Assembly: GCA_945900945.1 (NCBI GenBank) | Contig: CAMDKL010000016.1 | Location: 1-56,237 of the forward strand | Direction of reading: 5' to 3' | Length of the DNA: 56,237 nt | Origin: Pirellula staleyi DSM 6068 | Lineage (GTDB): Bacteria; Planctomycetota; Planctomycetia; Pirellulales; Pirellulaceae | Part shown: piece by piece, positions 48,210 through 56,237 of the stretch | How positions within the stretch are numbered: position 1 is the stretch's first letter | Layout of the letters: every line of letters begins with the position of its first letter | Program-made: the position numbers and the translations under genes | Notes under the pieces: model-generated | What the model was told of the DNA's origin: nothing | The model's input: only the letters and a program-made list of their open reading frames with translations | Databases searched by the model: none

Positions 48210-49412
48210 CTATTCCTTGTTCGTTCGTATTGGCACTCTTGCAAAAAGCGTCGTACCTTTGCCAACCGCGGATTCAATTTCTAGATTTCCGCCAACCGAT
48301 GCAAGTCGTTCCTTCATTCCAAGAAGTCCGAGTGACTGGCGAATCATGGAGTCCTCGGCGGATGCATCGATTTCAAATCCAATCCCGTGATCCTCTACAA
48401 TTTCGACGGCCGAGTCTCTTTGAAGTTCCAAGACGACGCTAACGCGGCTACTCTTCGAGTGCTTTGCTACGTTGGTTAGGGCTTCCTGAAGTACTCGGTA
48501 AAGTGCTATCGACGCTTCCGAAGTGAGTCGTTGCTCGTCCCAGTTTCGGCACTCGAAATCAACTGTGATTCGAAACCGCTGACTCCAGTGCTCCAAGAAA
48601 CTTCCCAGGGCAGTTTGAAGTCCAAGCTTGTCTATCGAAGGTGGCCGCAAGTCGAACGCTAACTCGTGAATTTCTCTCGACAATCTGTCCAGGATCTCGT
48701 TTACTTCCTGAAAGCACGCTAGGACCTCCCTTTGGTTTTCTATTTTGACAATGTCGACGGCTCGTTTCATTCCGAGTTCCAATGCAATGATTTCTTGTCC
48801 ACAATGGTCATGCAGCTCCCTGGAAATATGGAGTCTTTCCTCTTCCTGGAGACTTATAAATCGTCGCAACAACGTCTTTCGTTCTTCCTCGGCTGAGTGT
48901 CTTAGCTGAATTTCCAATTCCAGATCTATTTGCTTTTTTTTGAGTTGGTTTGCGATGGACTCCGTGCGTCGATTTGCCGATTGTATCAACCCGCTAAACA
49001 ATATGCTTGAAAACCCAACCGCGATGTAGAGCCCGAGTCCAACTTGCATGTCCGATCCAGAAATGGCTATCGATCCTTGGGGCGTTGCAAAAAAGAATGC
49101 AGCGGCGAGAAATCCGGCGACTAATGCAAATACCGCAGGCCATAAACCACAGTACCATGAGGTAAAGAGGATCGCCAAAACATAAGGTACGAATGGATGA
49201 CGATCACCAACGATTGGATCAAAGAGCATTCGGCCCCACGTCGCTGCGACTATGGCCACCACCGCAATCAGATAGTTCGCGATGGTTCCGCGGACTGATG
49301 GCGTGTGCCGATCGAATGCAGGGTCCGGAGAGCAGAGCTTCCACAGTGTGCGTTCCCAAGCCGGAGCTCGGGAACGAGTGGACGATTGGTGGCGTTCACT
49401 GAGAAGTGTCAT
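48210..49412 (-). CDS. NarX/LiaS-type sensor histidine kinase
   Basis: About 400 aa from ATG 49412, which overlaps the stop of the upstream exporter (ATGA). The membrane part (residues about 40-150) has several helices (TIANYLIAVVAIVAATWG, YVLAILFTSWYCGLWPAVFA), similar to the KdpD-type DUF4118 sensor. A HisKA_3 helix holds the phospho-His in HISRELHDHCGQEIIALE. The ATPase has LQEALTNVAKHSKSS (N box), EDHGIGFE (G1) and GLLGMKERLASVGG (G2). The cognate regulator follows immediately. The signal sensed is unknown; ATG 49442 is also open. Confidence 0.9.
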   Translation of the reverse strand: MTLLSERHQSSTRSRAPAWERTLWKLCSPDPAFDRHTPSVRGTIANYLIAVVAIVAATWGRMLFDPIVGDRHPFVPYVLAILFTSWYCGLWPAVFALVAGFLAAAFFFATPQGSIAISGSDMQVGLGLYIAVGFSSILFSGLIQSANRRTESIANQLKKKQIDLELEIQLRHSAEEERKTLLRRFISLQEEERLHISRELHDHCGQEIIALELGMKRAVDIVKIENQREVLACFQEVNEILDRLSREIHELAFDLRPPSIDKLGLQTALGSFLEHWSQRFRITVDFECRNWDEQRLTSEASIALYRVLQEALTNVAKHSKSSRVSVVLELQRDSAVEIVEDHGIGFEIDASAEDSMIRQSLGLLGMKERLASVGGNLEIESAVGKGTTLFARVPIRTNKE

Positions 49413-51697
49413 GATTTTTGACTTTGACGCGGCATTAGGCATAGGCCCAGTGGGCTAAGCAACAATGCGGGAAGCAAAACGAGGTCTCCCAATATTGAAC
49501 TACCAATCATGGCGATCATCAAGCAAGCAAACTGCCGAGTTGGAATAAATTCAGCAAACATAAACGGGAGCATGGAACAGCAACTAATCAGCATGGTGTG
49601 AATCATTGCGACGGCACAATTGGACAGGGTATCTGCTATTGCAACGGGGCGCGAATCACCAATCGACAATCTATTTGCGTACCAATTGACAAAATGCAAA
49701 GTGTCATTCACCGCAATTCCCATCGCGACACTTGCAGTTAGTAGTCCAGCAATATCTAACCGGAAGCCGAGCCAGGCCATGGTTCCAAATACCAGTGTTT
49801 CAGGAAGAACATTTGGAATCATGATCAAAAGTCCCGCCCAAAAACCTCTGGCTATCAACATCATGACCGGTGTGATCAACAAGAACGCGGTCGTGAAACT
49901 TGCCCCAAGATCCGTCAGCAACAACTTTTGTGTTTCATGCATCACCGGAGACAGCCCTGTCAATTCGGTTTCCACAATTGCAGAGGATCCGTCCTCCTTG
50001 AGTGCAATATCAACCGCCTCCTGAACTCGTCTAGTAAGAATCCCGTAATCTTCGTTTGTCAATGCTGAGACTTTTGCAGTCACTCTCCAAATATTCCCCG
50101 TGTTGGTTTCAGCGATCCAGCCCTGGTCGATCAATTTTGGGAGTTCCTCTAATAATTTTTTCCGCATGATGCTTCGTCGAACGACATCTCGCACAGCAGT
50201 CGATCTTGGCAATGTGGGGATATATGAATCTCCCGACATGACTGCTCCTACTTCAGGGAGTTTGAGGATTTCATTCGAGATGTTTTCAACCCAAATTGCC
50301 TGAGACAAGATGTCGACACTCTGGTCGGACGAGAATCGCAGCAACACCTCCACCGATGCAATAGGGCCTATGTGCTGCTCGATAAAGGTCAGGTCGCGGA
50401 GAGTAGGGCTGTTGCGAGGAAACAAATCATCAAACTTGGTCGACGACTTGAGAAAAATCAAGCCGCAGGAACTAATTCCCAAGATGGCGAAACCAACAAT
50501 CGAAACCCGTATCGCATTTCTCTCCATCCATTTCACGTAGCGCGCCACGATCGGTGATGTAAGGTGCGGTTGGAATCCAAGATCCCTCGCTTCCTTTGGT
50601 TCGGCCTGCTCAAGTTGAGAGTCAGTTTTTTGAATCGGTTCGTGAGGGCCCTTTGAAAATCGTTCCCCACAAAACCAATCCGAGACAAAGGGAAACCCTA
50701 GAAGAAGAAAGAATGTTGCAACCGACAAGGATATGGCAGAATACAATCCGAATTCTCGAACGGGCGCAAGTTGGCTAATTGCCAGAGAGGCCATTCCGAG
50801 GGAGGTGGTGATGCTTGAAAGCAGGCTGGGCTTAAAGCCAAGCAACATCGCTCGACTACCTCGATGATCGCGATGCCAAATGGAAATGTCCCGGTAATAG
50901 TTCATCAAGTGCACCGCACCGGACAAGGTCAACATAAAAACTAGCGTCGGTAGAACGATCAGAACGGCGCTAAATTTCCCACCCGTATAATAGACCGTTG
51001 AGATGGCAAGTAGCTGTCCAACACCTGCAATGATGAGCACAGCGACTGCTGCTCGTATGCTCCTTAAACAAAACCACGCCAACAGGATGCCAATCAAGCA
51101 GGAGGGTGCAACGAGTGTCATTAAACTGCTTTCCGCAGCATGATCGACTGCGTAGGCCTCGTATACAGTCCCTGCCATTCGCAACGCATTGCCACCCAGA
51201 CCGGTAACTTCGTCAGCCAGCTTGTAGATATGAGCCATCGATTCAGCTTGATGCTCCAGTCCGTAAGAGGTGAAACGCACAATAGTCGCTGCGGTTCCAT
51301 CTTGACCAATTAGGATTCCTTCAAGCCTTGATCGCGCTTGCTCCACAGAAATGCTCAACGGCGGCTCTGTCAATGCCCGAAGAACATCCTTGGTCGTCTG
51401 TACCGAGTCAATCAATTGCGGAGCACTTGCATTCATCGATAACAGTCTTGATTGAAACTCATCCAGTCGTGGGTCGTTGGTACTGCAACCCTCCCACGAC
51501 GCAATCAAGAACTGATCGTCTCCAAAATTCTTTTGAAATCGAGTGTAGCGCTCTTTTTCTGGCTTGCCATCAGGCAGCCATTGATGGACAGAAGCAGACC
51601 CAATAGGCAAATGCGCTACGCCGTAAACGAGGAACGGCATCAGAAACAGCATGAGAACCATCGTCCACCTCGACCAACGATCTAATTGCTGAAACAT
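49409..51697 (-). CDS. MMPL/RND-superfamily exporter (HpnN-like)
   Basis: 762 aa from ATG 51697; GTG 51745 is open but adds an odd basic extension. It has the two-repeat RND design: a first helix (VLMLFLMPFLVYGVAHLP), a periplasmic loop, then a helix block with FMLTLSGAVHLMNYYRDISI; the second repeat mirrors it, with ASVAMGIAVNDTLHFVNWYA. Acidic Asp in both helix blocks would carry protons. Such proteins export lipids or hydrophobic molecules, e.g. hopanoids. It overlaps the sensor kinase by 4 bp, so all three genes share a transcript. Confidence 0.87.
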   Translation of the reverse strand: MFQQLDRWSRWTMVLMLFLMPFLVYGVAHLPIGSASVHQWLPDGKPEKERYTRFQKNFGDDQFLIASWEGCSTNDPRLDEFQSRLLSMNASAPQLIDSVQTTKDVLRALTEPPLSISVEQARSRLEGILIGQDGTAATIVRFTSYGLEHQAESMAHIYKLADEVTGLGGNALRMAGTVYEAYAVDHAAESSLMTLVAPSCLIGILLAWFCLRSIRAAVAVLIIAGVGQLLAISTVYYTGGKFSAVLIVLPTLVFMLTLSGAVHLMNYYRDISIWHRDHRGSRAMLLGFKPSLLSSITTSLGMASLAISQLAPVREFGLYSAISLSVATFFLLLGFPFVSDWFCGERFSKGPHEPIQKTDSQLEQAEPKEARDLGFQPHLTSPIVARYVKWMERNAIRVSIVGFAILGISSCGLIFLKSSTKFDDLFPRNSPTLRDLTFIEQHIGPIASVEVLLRFSSDQSVDILSQAIWVENISNEILKLPEVGAVMSGDSYIPTLPRSTAVRDVVRRSIMRKKLLEELPKLIDQGWIAETNTGNIWRVTAKVSALTNEDYGILTRRVQEAVDIALKEDGSSAIVETELTGLSPVMHETQKLLLTDLGASFTTAFLLITPVMMLIARGFWAGLLIMIPNVLPETLVFGTMAWLGFRLDIAGLLTASVAMGIAVNDTLHFVNWYANRLSIGDSRPVAIADTLSNCAVAMIHTMLISCCSMLPFMFAEFIPTRQFACLMIAMIGSSILGDLVLLPALLLSPLGLCLMPRQSQKS

Positions 51698-51933
51698 CCC
51701 AATTCTTTCGTTTATGCCAATGCCAGCCCAAATCCTTCTTTTCACTACTTAACCCACTTGGAAAGCAAGGAATAGATTCACTGCAGGCAACTTAACCTAA
51801 CACAATTGATTACAATTGCAAAAGGGGATGATCGCTCCCCGTCGAAGGTGTGCAGCAGATTGAAACTCTCATTTTTGGATAATCAATCATCGAAAACAGA
51901 ACTATTAATGTCAACGAATCATCGTCGCCGTCC

Positions 51934-53283
51934 TTGGGCAATCGTGTTCGCAGTCCCTTGGAATCCGCTCGCATTAAAGCATTCCTACGGTTGCTCCCAC
52001 TTTTATTCGTTTGCTACATTATCGCTTATGTGGACAGAACCAATGTAGCGGTTGCCAAACTGACCATGGGCGAGGATCTGCCGGCATTCGATAGCTGGGT
52101 TTTCGGTTTTGGTGGTGGCATTTTTTTCCTTGGATACTTCCTGCTTGAAATCCCGGGTTCGTTGATCGTTGAACGCTGGAGCGCTCGGAAATGGATTTGC
52201 AGAATCATGGTGACATGGGGATTTATGGCTGCGGCCACAGCCTTTGTTACGACACCGAATCAGTTTTATATCGTTCGATTCCTGTTGGGGGTTGCTGAAG
52301 CTGGTTTCTTTCCTGGAGTCATCGTCTATTTGACTCATTGGTTTACATCAAAAGATCGTGCGCGCGCCATTTCGTATTTCTTGGTCGCTTCCCCACTGGC
52401 GATGATTATTGGACCAGCCGTTTCTCGGCTTTTTATCGATATTGGAAGAACGCACCAAGTTGATGGCGTCTCCATAACAAATCCGTTGCTATTTGGATTA
52501 AAAGGATGGCAATGTATTTATATCTTCTGGGGAATTCCGGCCGTCATCGCTGGAATCGTGGTGCTGTTTTATCTGACTGATCGACCCAGATATGCCGAAT
52601 GGCTTACGGTCGAAGAACGCGACGCCTTGGAGTCGGAATTGGCGAGAGAGAAGGCATTGAAGGAGAATGCCCAACACCACTCCGTGATGGCGGCGCTAAC
52701 CAGCCCCAAGGTTCTATTGCTTTCGTTGGCCTATTTTGGAATCGTTACGGCCAATTACGGAATTGAGTTCTTTTTGCCAAGTATATTGACACAGTGGTAT
52801 TCTCTTGAGCCGGCGAGTGTTGCGCTGTTGGTCATGATCCCATCGCTGCTGGTCATACCAGGCCAGCTTTTTATAGGATGGAGTTCAGATCGATTCCATG
52901 AGCGTCGCTGGCACTCTGTCTTGCCCGTCGTAGTTGGAGCGACATTGTTAGTGCTGTCGCCGTTCACACAAGGAAACATTATTTGTACCATGATTTGTTT
53001 CTCGATCGCGGCCGCTGGCATGAAGGCCTATATGCCCGCTTTTTGGTCACTTCCTACTCTATTTCTTACATCATCGGCGGCGGCAGGCAGCGTGGGAATG
53101 ATCAACTCGATAGGCAATTTAGGCGGATTCCTTGGCCCAACCGTTATGGGCTGGGTGGACAAGAATCTCGGGTCTTACGTTTATGGATTGTATTTCTTGA
53201 GTTTCACGAGCATCCTTTCTGCAGCCTTGATTGCAGTGATACCCCTACGTAATACTCGCGATAACCAAACTCCCTCAACTTGA
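51934..53283 (+). CDS. MFS transporter, anion:cation symporter family (tartrate/hexuronate-like)
   Basis: 449 aa with 12 transmembrane helices. The first (FLRLLPLLFVCYIIAYVDRT) contains the ACS hallmark YxDRxN, followed by WVFGFGGGIFFLGYFLLEIP and RFLLGVAEAGFFPGVIVYLT, typical of GudP/phthalate-type carriers. Family resemblance suggests an organic-anion substrate; the particular one is unknown. The start is TTG 51934, since no ATG in this frame precedes the first helix; the frame is open to 51883. An ATG at 51908 is in another frame. Divergent from the MMPL operon. Confidence 0.88.
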   Translation: MGNRVRSPLESARIKAFLRLLPLLFVCYIIAYVDRTNVAVAKLTMGEDLPAFDSWVFGFGGGIFFLGYFLLEIPGSLIVERWSARKWICRIMVTWGFMAAATAFVTTPNQFYIVRFLLGVAEAGFFPGVIVYLTHWFTSKDRARAISYFLVASPLAMIIGPAVSRLFIDIGRTHQVDGVSITNPLLFGLKGWQCIYIFWGIPAVIAGIVVLFYLTDRPRYAEWLTVEERDALESELAREKALKENAQHHSVMAALTSPKVLLLSLAYFGIVTANYGIEFFLPSILTQWYSLEPASVALLVMIPSLLVIPGQLFIGWSSDRFHERRWHSVLPVVVGATLLVLSPFTQGNIICTMICFSIAAAGMKAYMPAFWSLPTLFLTSSAAAGSVGMINSIGNLGGFLGPTVMGWVDKNLGSYVYGLYFLSFTSILSAALIAVIPLRNTRDNQTPST

Positions 53284-53298
53284 TATCGCGAGCAGCTT

Positions 53299-54213
53299 TC
53301 AGGTTCCCGTTTGTCTGGTAGATGGAGGTGTATCTGTTTTTAAAGCCGCAGTGAGCATCGATACCGCAGTATATATCACGATAATCACAACGAGCCATTT
53401 CACGTATTCTAAAGGAAGTTCTTTGACGATCCATGCCGCGACGACTACCCCAGGTAAACCAAACAAAGTCAGACCGAGGGCGGCCCGTGGATCGTATTTT
53501 CCTGAACGAATGAATCGATAACTCGCCACCGGCATCAGAAAGGCGCAGGAACCCATCATCAACGGAAACGCGGCTTTTTGATCCATTCCTAATAGGCCAA
53601 CCATGATCATAATCGGTGCGTAGGCTCCCACACCAATGGTCATCAAAGCGCCAAAAAAAAAGTTACCTGCGATACCCAATATTAGACTCGTGCCAGTGAG
53701 CCCCAACGAAGTTCCTCCCGACGGAATCCAGCCAAGCAGTTTCGACACAATGAGCCCAACGGCGATGAGCAATGCTATCCCCATCCCCAATTGAATCCCC
53801 TTTTTCGGCAATCGGCTGACGAACGTTGCTCCTAGGTACGAACCAACGACGGACGCGATAATTAGTATCCAAAGTGTCCAAACGTCAATCTCGATAAAGT
53901 TGATGTAGATGACTGCTTGCAGAATGGTCGGCAACGCATGACCGACATTGAGCGTTCCAGGTATTTTGTCGTCATCTACTACCTTGCCAATCCGAAAAAG
54001 AGACGTGGTAGTTGCAAACGAACCAACACCCAAAGTATCGAAGAAATCCGTCACGAAGCCAATCATGAGCTGATAGATACTTGGCCGAACGCCTTCCTCA
54101 GATTTTTTTATCAATGAGGCAATCCAAGCCACCGAAAATGCGATGGCGACTAGCACCAAAAGAATCAATAGGATCCATTTTGCCAGCAATACGTCCGATA
54201 TGTCGGTGGTCAT
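53299..54213 (-). CDS. TauE/SafE-family permease (sulfite exporter-like)
   Basis: 304 aa with about eight transmembrane helices in two inverted repeats. The first repeat begins YQLMIGFVTDFFDTLGVGSF, the second GIAGNFFFGALMTIGVGAYA; both hold the family's short GxGxxx phrases. TauE/SafE proteins move sulfonates, sulfite or other small anions; this one has no neighbour that reveals its substrate. It converges on the MFS gene, with 15 bp between the stops. Confidence 0.85.
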   Translation of the reverse strand: MTTDISDVLLAKWILLILLVLVAIAFSVAWIASLIKKSEEGVRPSIYQLMIGFVTDFFDTLGVGSFATTTSLFRIGKVVDDDKIPGTLNVGHALPTILQAVIYINFIEIDVWTLWILIIASVVGSYLGATFVSRLPKKGIQLGMGIALLIAVGLIVSKLLGWIPSGGTSLGLTGTSLILGIAGNFFFGALMTIGVGAYAPIMIMVGLLGMDQKAAFPLMMGSCAFLMPVASYRFIRSGKYDPRAALGLTLFGLPGVVVAAWIVKELPLEYVKWLVVIIVIYTAVSMLTAALKTDTPPSTRQTGT

Positions 54214-54447
54214 GTTTTATTCTTGCTCGTACAAGTTCTCGTGTTCGATTTCGGCATGCGATTTTCTTTGGCATACTACTTTAAGTCAATCCATATCGGT
54301 GTCGCAGACCCCATTTTTTCGCTCGGACTGTCTAATTACCTAAATTTTTCGAAATTGAAACCGTTTGTGTCATTGAAGGATGGTCAGCAGGATTTAGAAT
54401 CTGGCTTCCTCATCGTTAGGCCGTTTTACCTAGAGAGTACCGTTTTT

Positions 54448-56004
54448 ATGTCTTGGAATCAGCTATTTCAAACCAAGTCACTTAATGCCATGGTTAGCGA
54501 CATGGAACAAGGCCATCGTTTGAAGCGATCGCTGGGGCCCATCTCGCTGACCGCAATGGGTGTCGGAGCGATAATCGGAACTGGGATTTTCGTGCTTGTC
54601 GGCAAGGCAGCTGCAAATCAAGCGGGCCCCGCAATCATACTTTCCTTTGTGGTTGCAGGTCTCGCATGCGTCTTCGCAGCACTATGCTATGCCGAGTTTG
54701 CCTCGATGGCTCCAATTGCTGGCTCTGCGTATAACTACGCTTATGCAACCATGGGTGAGTTGATGGCTTGGATCATCGGATGGGACTTGATCCTAGAATA
54801 CGCCGTCGCATCGTCGACCGTAGCGCACGGCTGGTCTAAGTATCTCCAGAAATTGCTTCACCAATTCGGCGTAACGGTCTTTGATTCAGGAGGATTATTG
54901 CATCGATTTTCCGAAGCACCATTCGACTACAACGGAGCAAAAAAAGCTGTCGACTTTACACTTGCTACAGGTGAAAAGTTGACAGTCGGAGGGGGGGCGT
55001 TTTATCCTACGGCATACTACTTTGACCTGCCCGCAATTATTATCACTGCGATTGTCACCCTCATCCTGGTCCGAGGTGTTACGGAAAGTGCTTTTGTCAA
55101 TGCAATCATGGTCGCGATCAAAGTAAGTGTCGTGCTGTTCGTGATCGTCGCTGGAATCTCCTACGTGAACGTAGAGAATTGGACCAGAGATTTCGCTCCC
55201 TATGGCTATGGTGGAGTTACTTTTTTTGGTTCGCCTATCTTTGGTGGTACCGAGAAAGGCATGATGGCAGGAGCCGCTGGCGTTATCTTTGCATACTTAG
55301 GGTTTGACGCCGTCTCCACACAAGCGGAAGAAGCCAAAAATCCAAAACGAGATTTGCCAATTGGGATCATCGGTTCGCTCCTGATCTGCACTGTCCTCTA
55401 TATCGCAGTCTCTGCGGTTCTGACTGGAATGGTAAACTACAAGGATATCGACATTAACGCACCGATAGCGAGTGCGTTCGAACAAGTAGGATTTGCATCA
55501 GCACAGTTTATCGTCACTGTGGGAGCGATCGCTGGAATCACTTCCGTTTTGCTAGTAATGATGATGGGACAACCTCGAATATTCTTGGCCATGGCTAGAG
55601 ATGGTTTACTCCCATACAGTTTCTTTGGTTCGATTCACTCCAAGTTTCAAACGCCATACAAGTCAACTATCCTAACCGGGGTAATTGTTGCCACGGCTGC
55701 AAGCCTCTTGCCATTGAGTATTTTGGCCGACCTGACCAACATAGGAACCCTTTTTGCCTTCGCGCTTGTTTGTACTTCGGTATTGATTCTGCGGTACACG
55801 GACCCCAATCGGCTTCGCCCGTTCCGATGCCCTTTCTCACCCGTGTTTCCATCGCTCGGAATCATCCTTTGTGTCTTGTTGATGCTTTCGTTACCGAGTG
55901 AAAACTGGATGCGATTGGTCATTTGGTTGATTGTCGGGTTATGTATCTACTTTTTTTACGGATTTTGGCACAGCAAACTTAAGGGAGCGAAAGCATCCTC
56001 TTAG
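54448..56004 (+). CDS. APC-family amino-acid permease (CAT-like)
   Basis: 518 aa from ATG 54448, which has an AGAGAG ribosome-binding site. The frame is open to 54223, but the upstream part lacks APC features. The hallmark TAMGVGAIIGTGIFVLVGKA with GxGxIIGTGIF is at the first helix, followed by CYAEFASMAPIAGSAYNYAY. Twelve or more helices are present, and VIFAYLGFDAVSTQAEEAKN with PKRDLPIGIIGS is the conserved TM6/TM7 area. CAT-type members often carry basic amino acids; the substrate here is inferred. After its stop (56005-56237) nothing recognisable is seen. Confidence 0.92.
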   Translation: MSWNQLFQTKSLNAMVSDMEQGHRLKRSLGPISLTAMGVGAIIGTGIFVLVGKAAANQAGPAIILSFVVAGLACVFAALCYAEFASMAPIAGSAYNYAYATMGELMAWIIGWDLILEYAVASSTVAHGWSKYLQKLLHQFGVTVFDSGGLLHRFSEAPFDYNGAKKAVDFTLATGEKLTVGGGAFYPTAYYFDLPAIIITAIVTLILVRGVTESAFVNAIMVAIKVSVVLFVIVAGISYVNVENWTRDFAPYGYGGVTFFGSPIFGGTEKGMMAGAAGVIFAYLGFDAVSTQAEEAKNPKRDLPIGIIGSLLICTVLYIAVSAVLTGMVNYKDIDINAPIASAFEQVGFASAQFIVTVGAIAGITSVLLVMMMGQPRIFLAMARDGLLPYSFFGSIHSKFQTPYKSTILTGVIVATAASLLPLSILADLTNIGTLFAFALVCTSVLILRYTDPNRLRPFRCPFSPVFPSLGIILCVLLMLSLPSENWMRLVIWLIVGLCIYFFYGFWHSKLKGAKASS

Positions 56005-56237
56005 GCAACCGGACAATAAAAACGTACCAACGAACCCACAGCAGTTCGAAAAATGCTAGCGAACCAATGGATTTGTCCGCAACGCTGAATGTCGTTTCCA
56101 ATCGTGGATTTTCATATCGCTAGCGTTTTGCGAATTGCTTTAGCGCCCTACCAAGGATGCAAGTCGCCTCCGTTTTTGATGGAGGGCCCTATTTACTCAG
56201 CATGCATTCATGAAATCATTGAGAGGATGTCTGTTCT

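Noticed and set aside
51806-52048. Plus-strand open frame with ATG 51908, overlapping the start of the MFS gene.
   Set aside because: Runs in another frame and lacks the YxDRxN helix; the MFS frame from TTG 51934 is complete. A frameshift at the start is possible but not needed.
1-56237. CRISPR array, prophage or complete IS element.
   Set aside because: No regular repeat-spacer pattern, no phage structural or integrase genes, and only a transposase fragment.

Overview
The window looks like chromosomal DNA of a planctomycete, most likely of the Pirellulaceae type. This is inferred from the gene content: many ExbD/TolR and MotA/TolQ/ExbB proteins, one ExbD fused to a zinc ribbon, secreted proteins of unknown function, a DUF2237 protein, a Uma2 nuclease, and short dispersed palindromes between genes. 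Base composition is moderate, near one half G+C by eye. Genes lie on both strands in short operons. I saw no rRNA, tRNA or CRISPR array.

Left part (1-12200): the tail of a Gly-rich membrane protein, a secreted protein of unknown function, a ThiF/MoeB-like E1 enzyme, an HTH regulator overlapping pyrD by 4 bp, trpS, and a Uma2 nuclease with a heptad-repeat tail. Next come cysD-cysNC (sulfate activation), kbl and a DUF2237 gene on the minus strand.

A worn stretch follows (12200-16450): an orphan antitoxin-like gene, an IS66 transposase remnant, an intact SelA-like protein whose PLP-lysine position is alanine, corA, a frameshifted alpha/beta hydrolase, and a strong REP-like hairpin.

Region 16449-23148 is a tripartite RND efflux set (inner-membrane pump, lipoprotein adaptor, TolC-like lipoprotein). 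Then on the minus strand lie a CNNM/CorC-like CBS protein, an aldehyde dehydrogenase next to an FAH-family hydro-lyase (together resembling the end of the Weimberg pentose pathway), and pilT. rpoB and rpoC follow on the plus strand; rpoB has a gap of about 700 bp before it and no rplJ/rplL beside it.

Region 37482-47538 holds three MotA/TolQ/ExbB-like and four ExbD-like segments, interrupted by an acyltransferase pseudogene and pntAB (proton-translocating transhydrogenase). The main find is a shared promoter-like block: a TCAGG-N5-CCTGA palindrome directly abutting a -35-like TTRTTC, 16 bp, then a -10-like hexamer. It occurs upstream of two of the MotA/ExbB genes, 6.7 kb apart, and suggests co-regulation of separated Exb-type modules.

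Right end (47549-56237): an operon of an MMPL/RND-type exporter, a NarX-like histidine kinase and a LuxR-type response regulator, then an MFS transporter, a TauE/SafE permease and an APC amino-acid permease.
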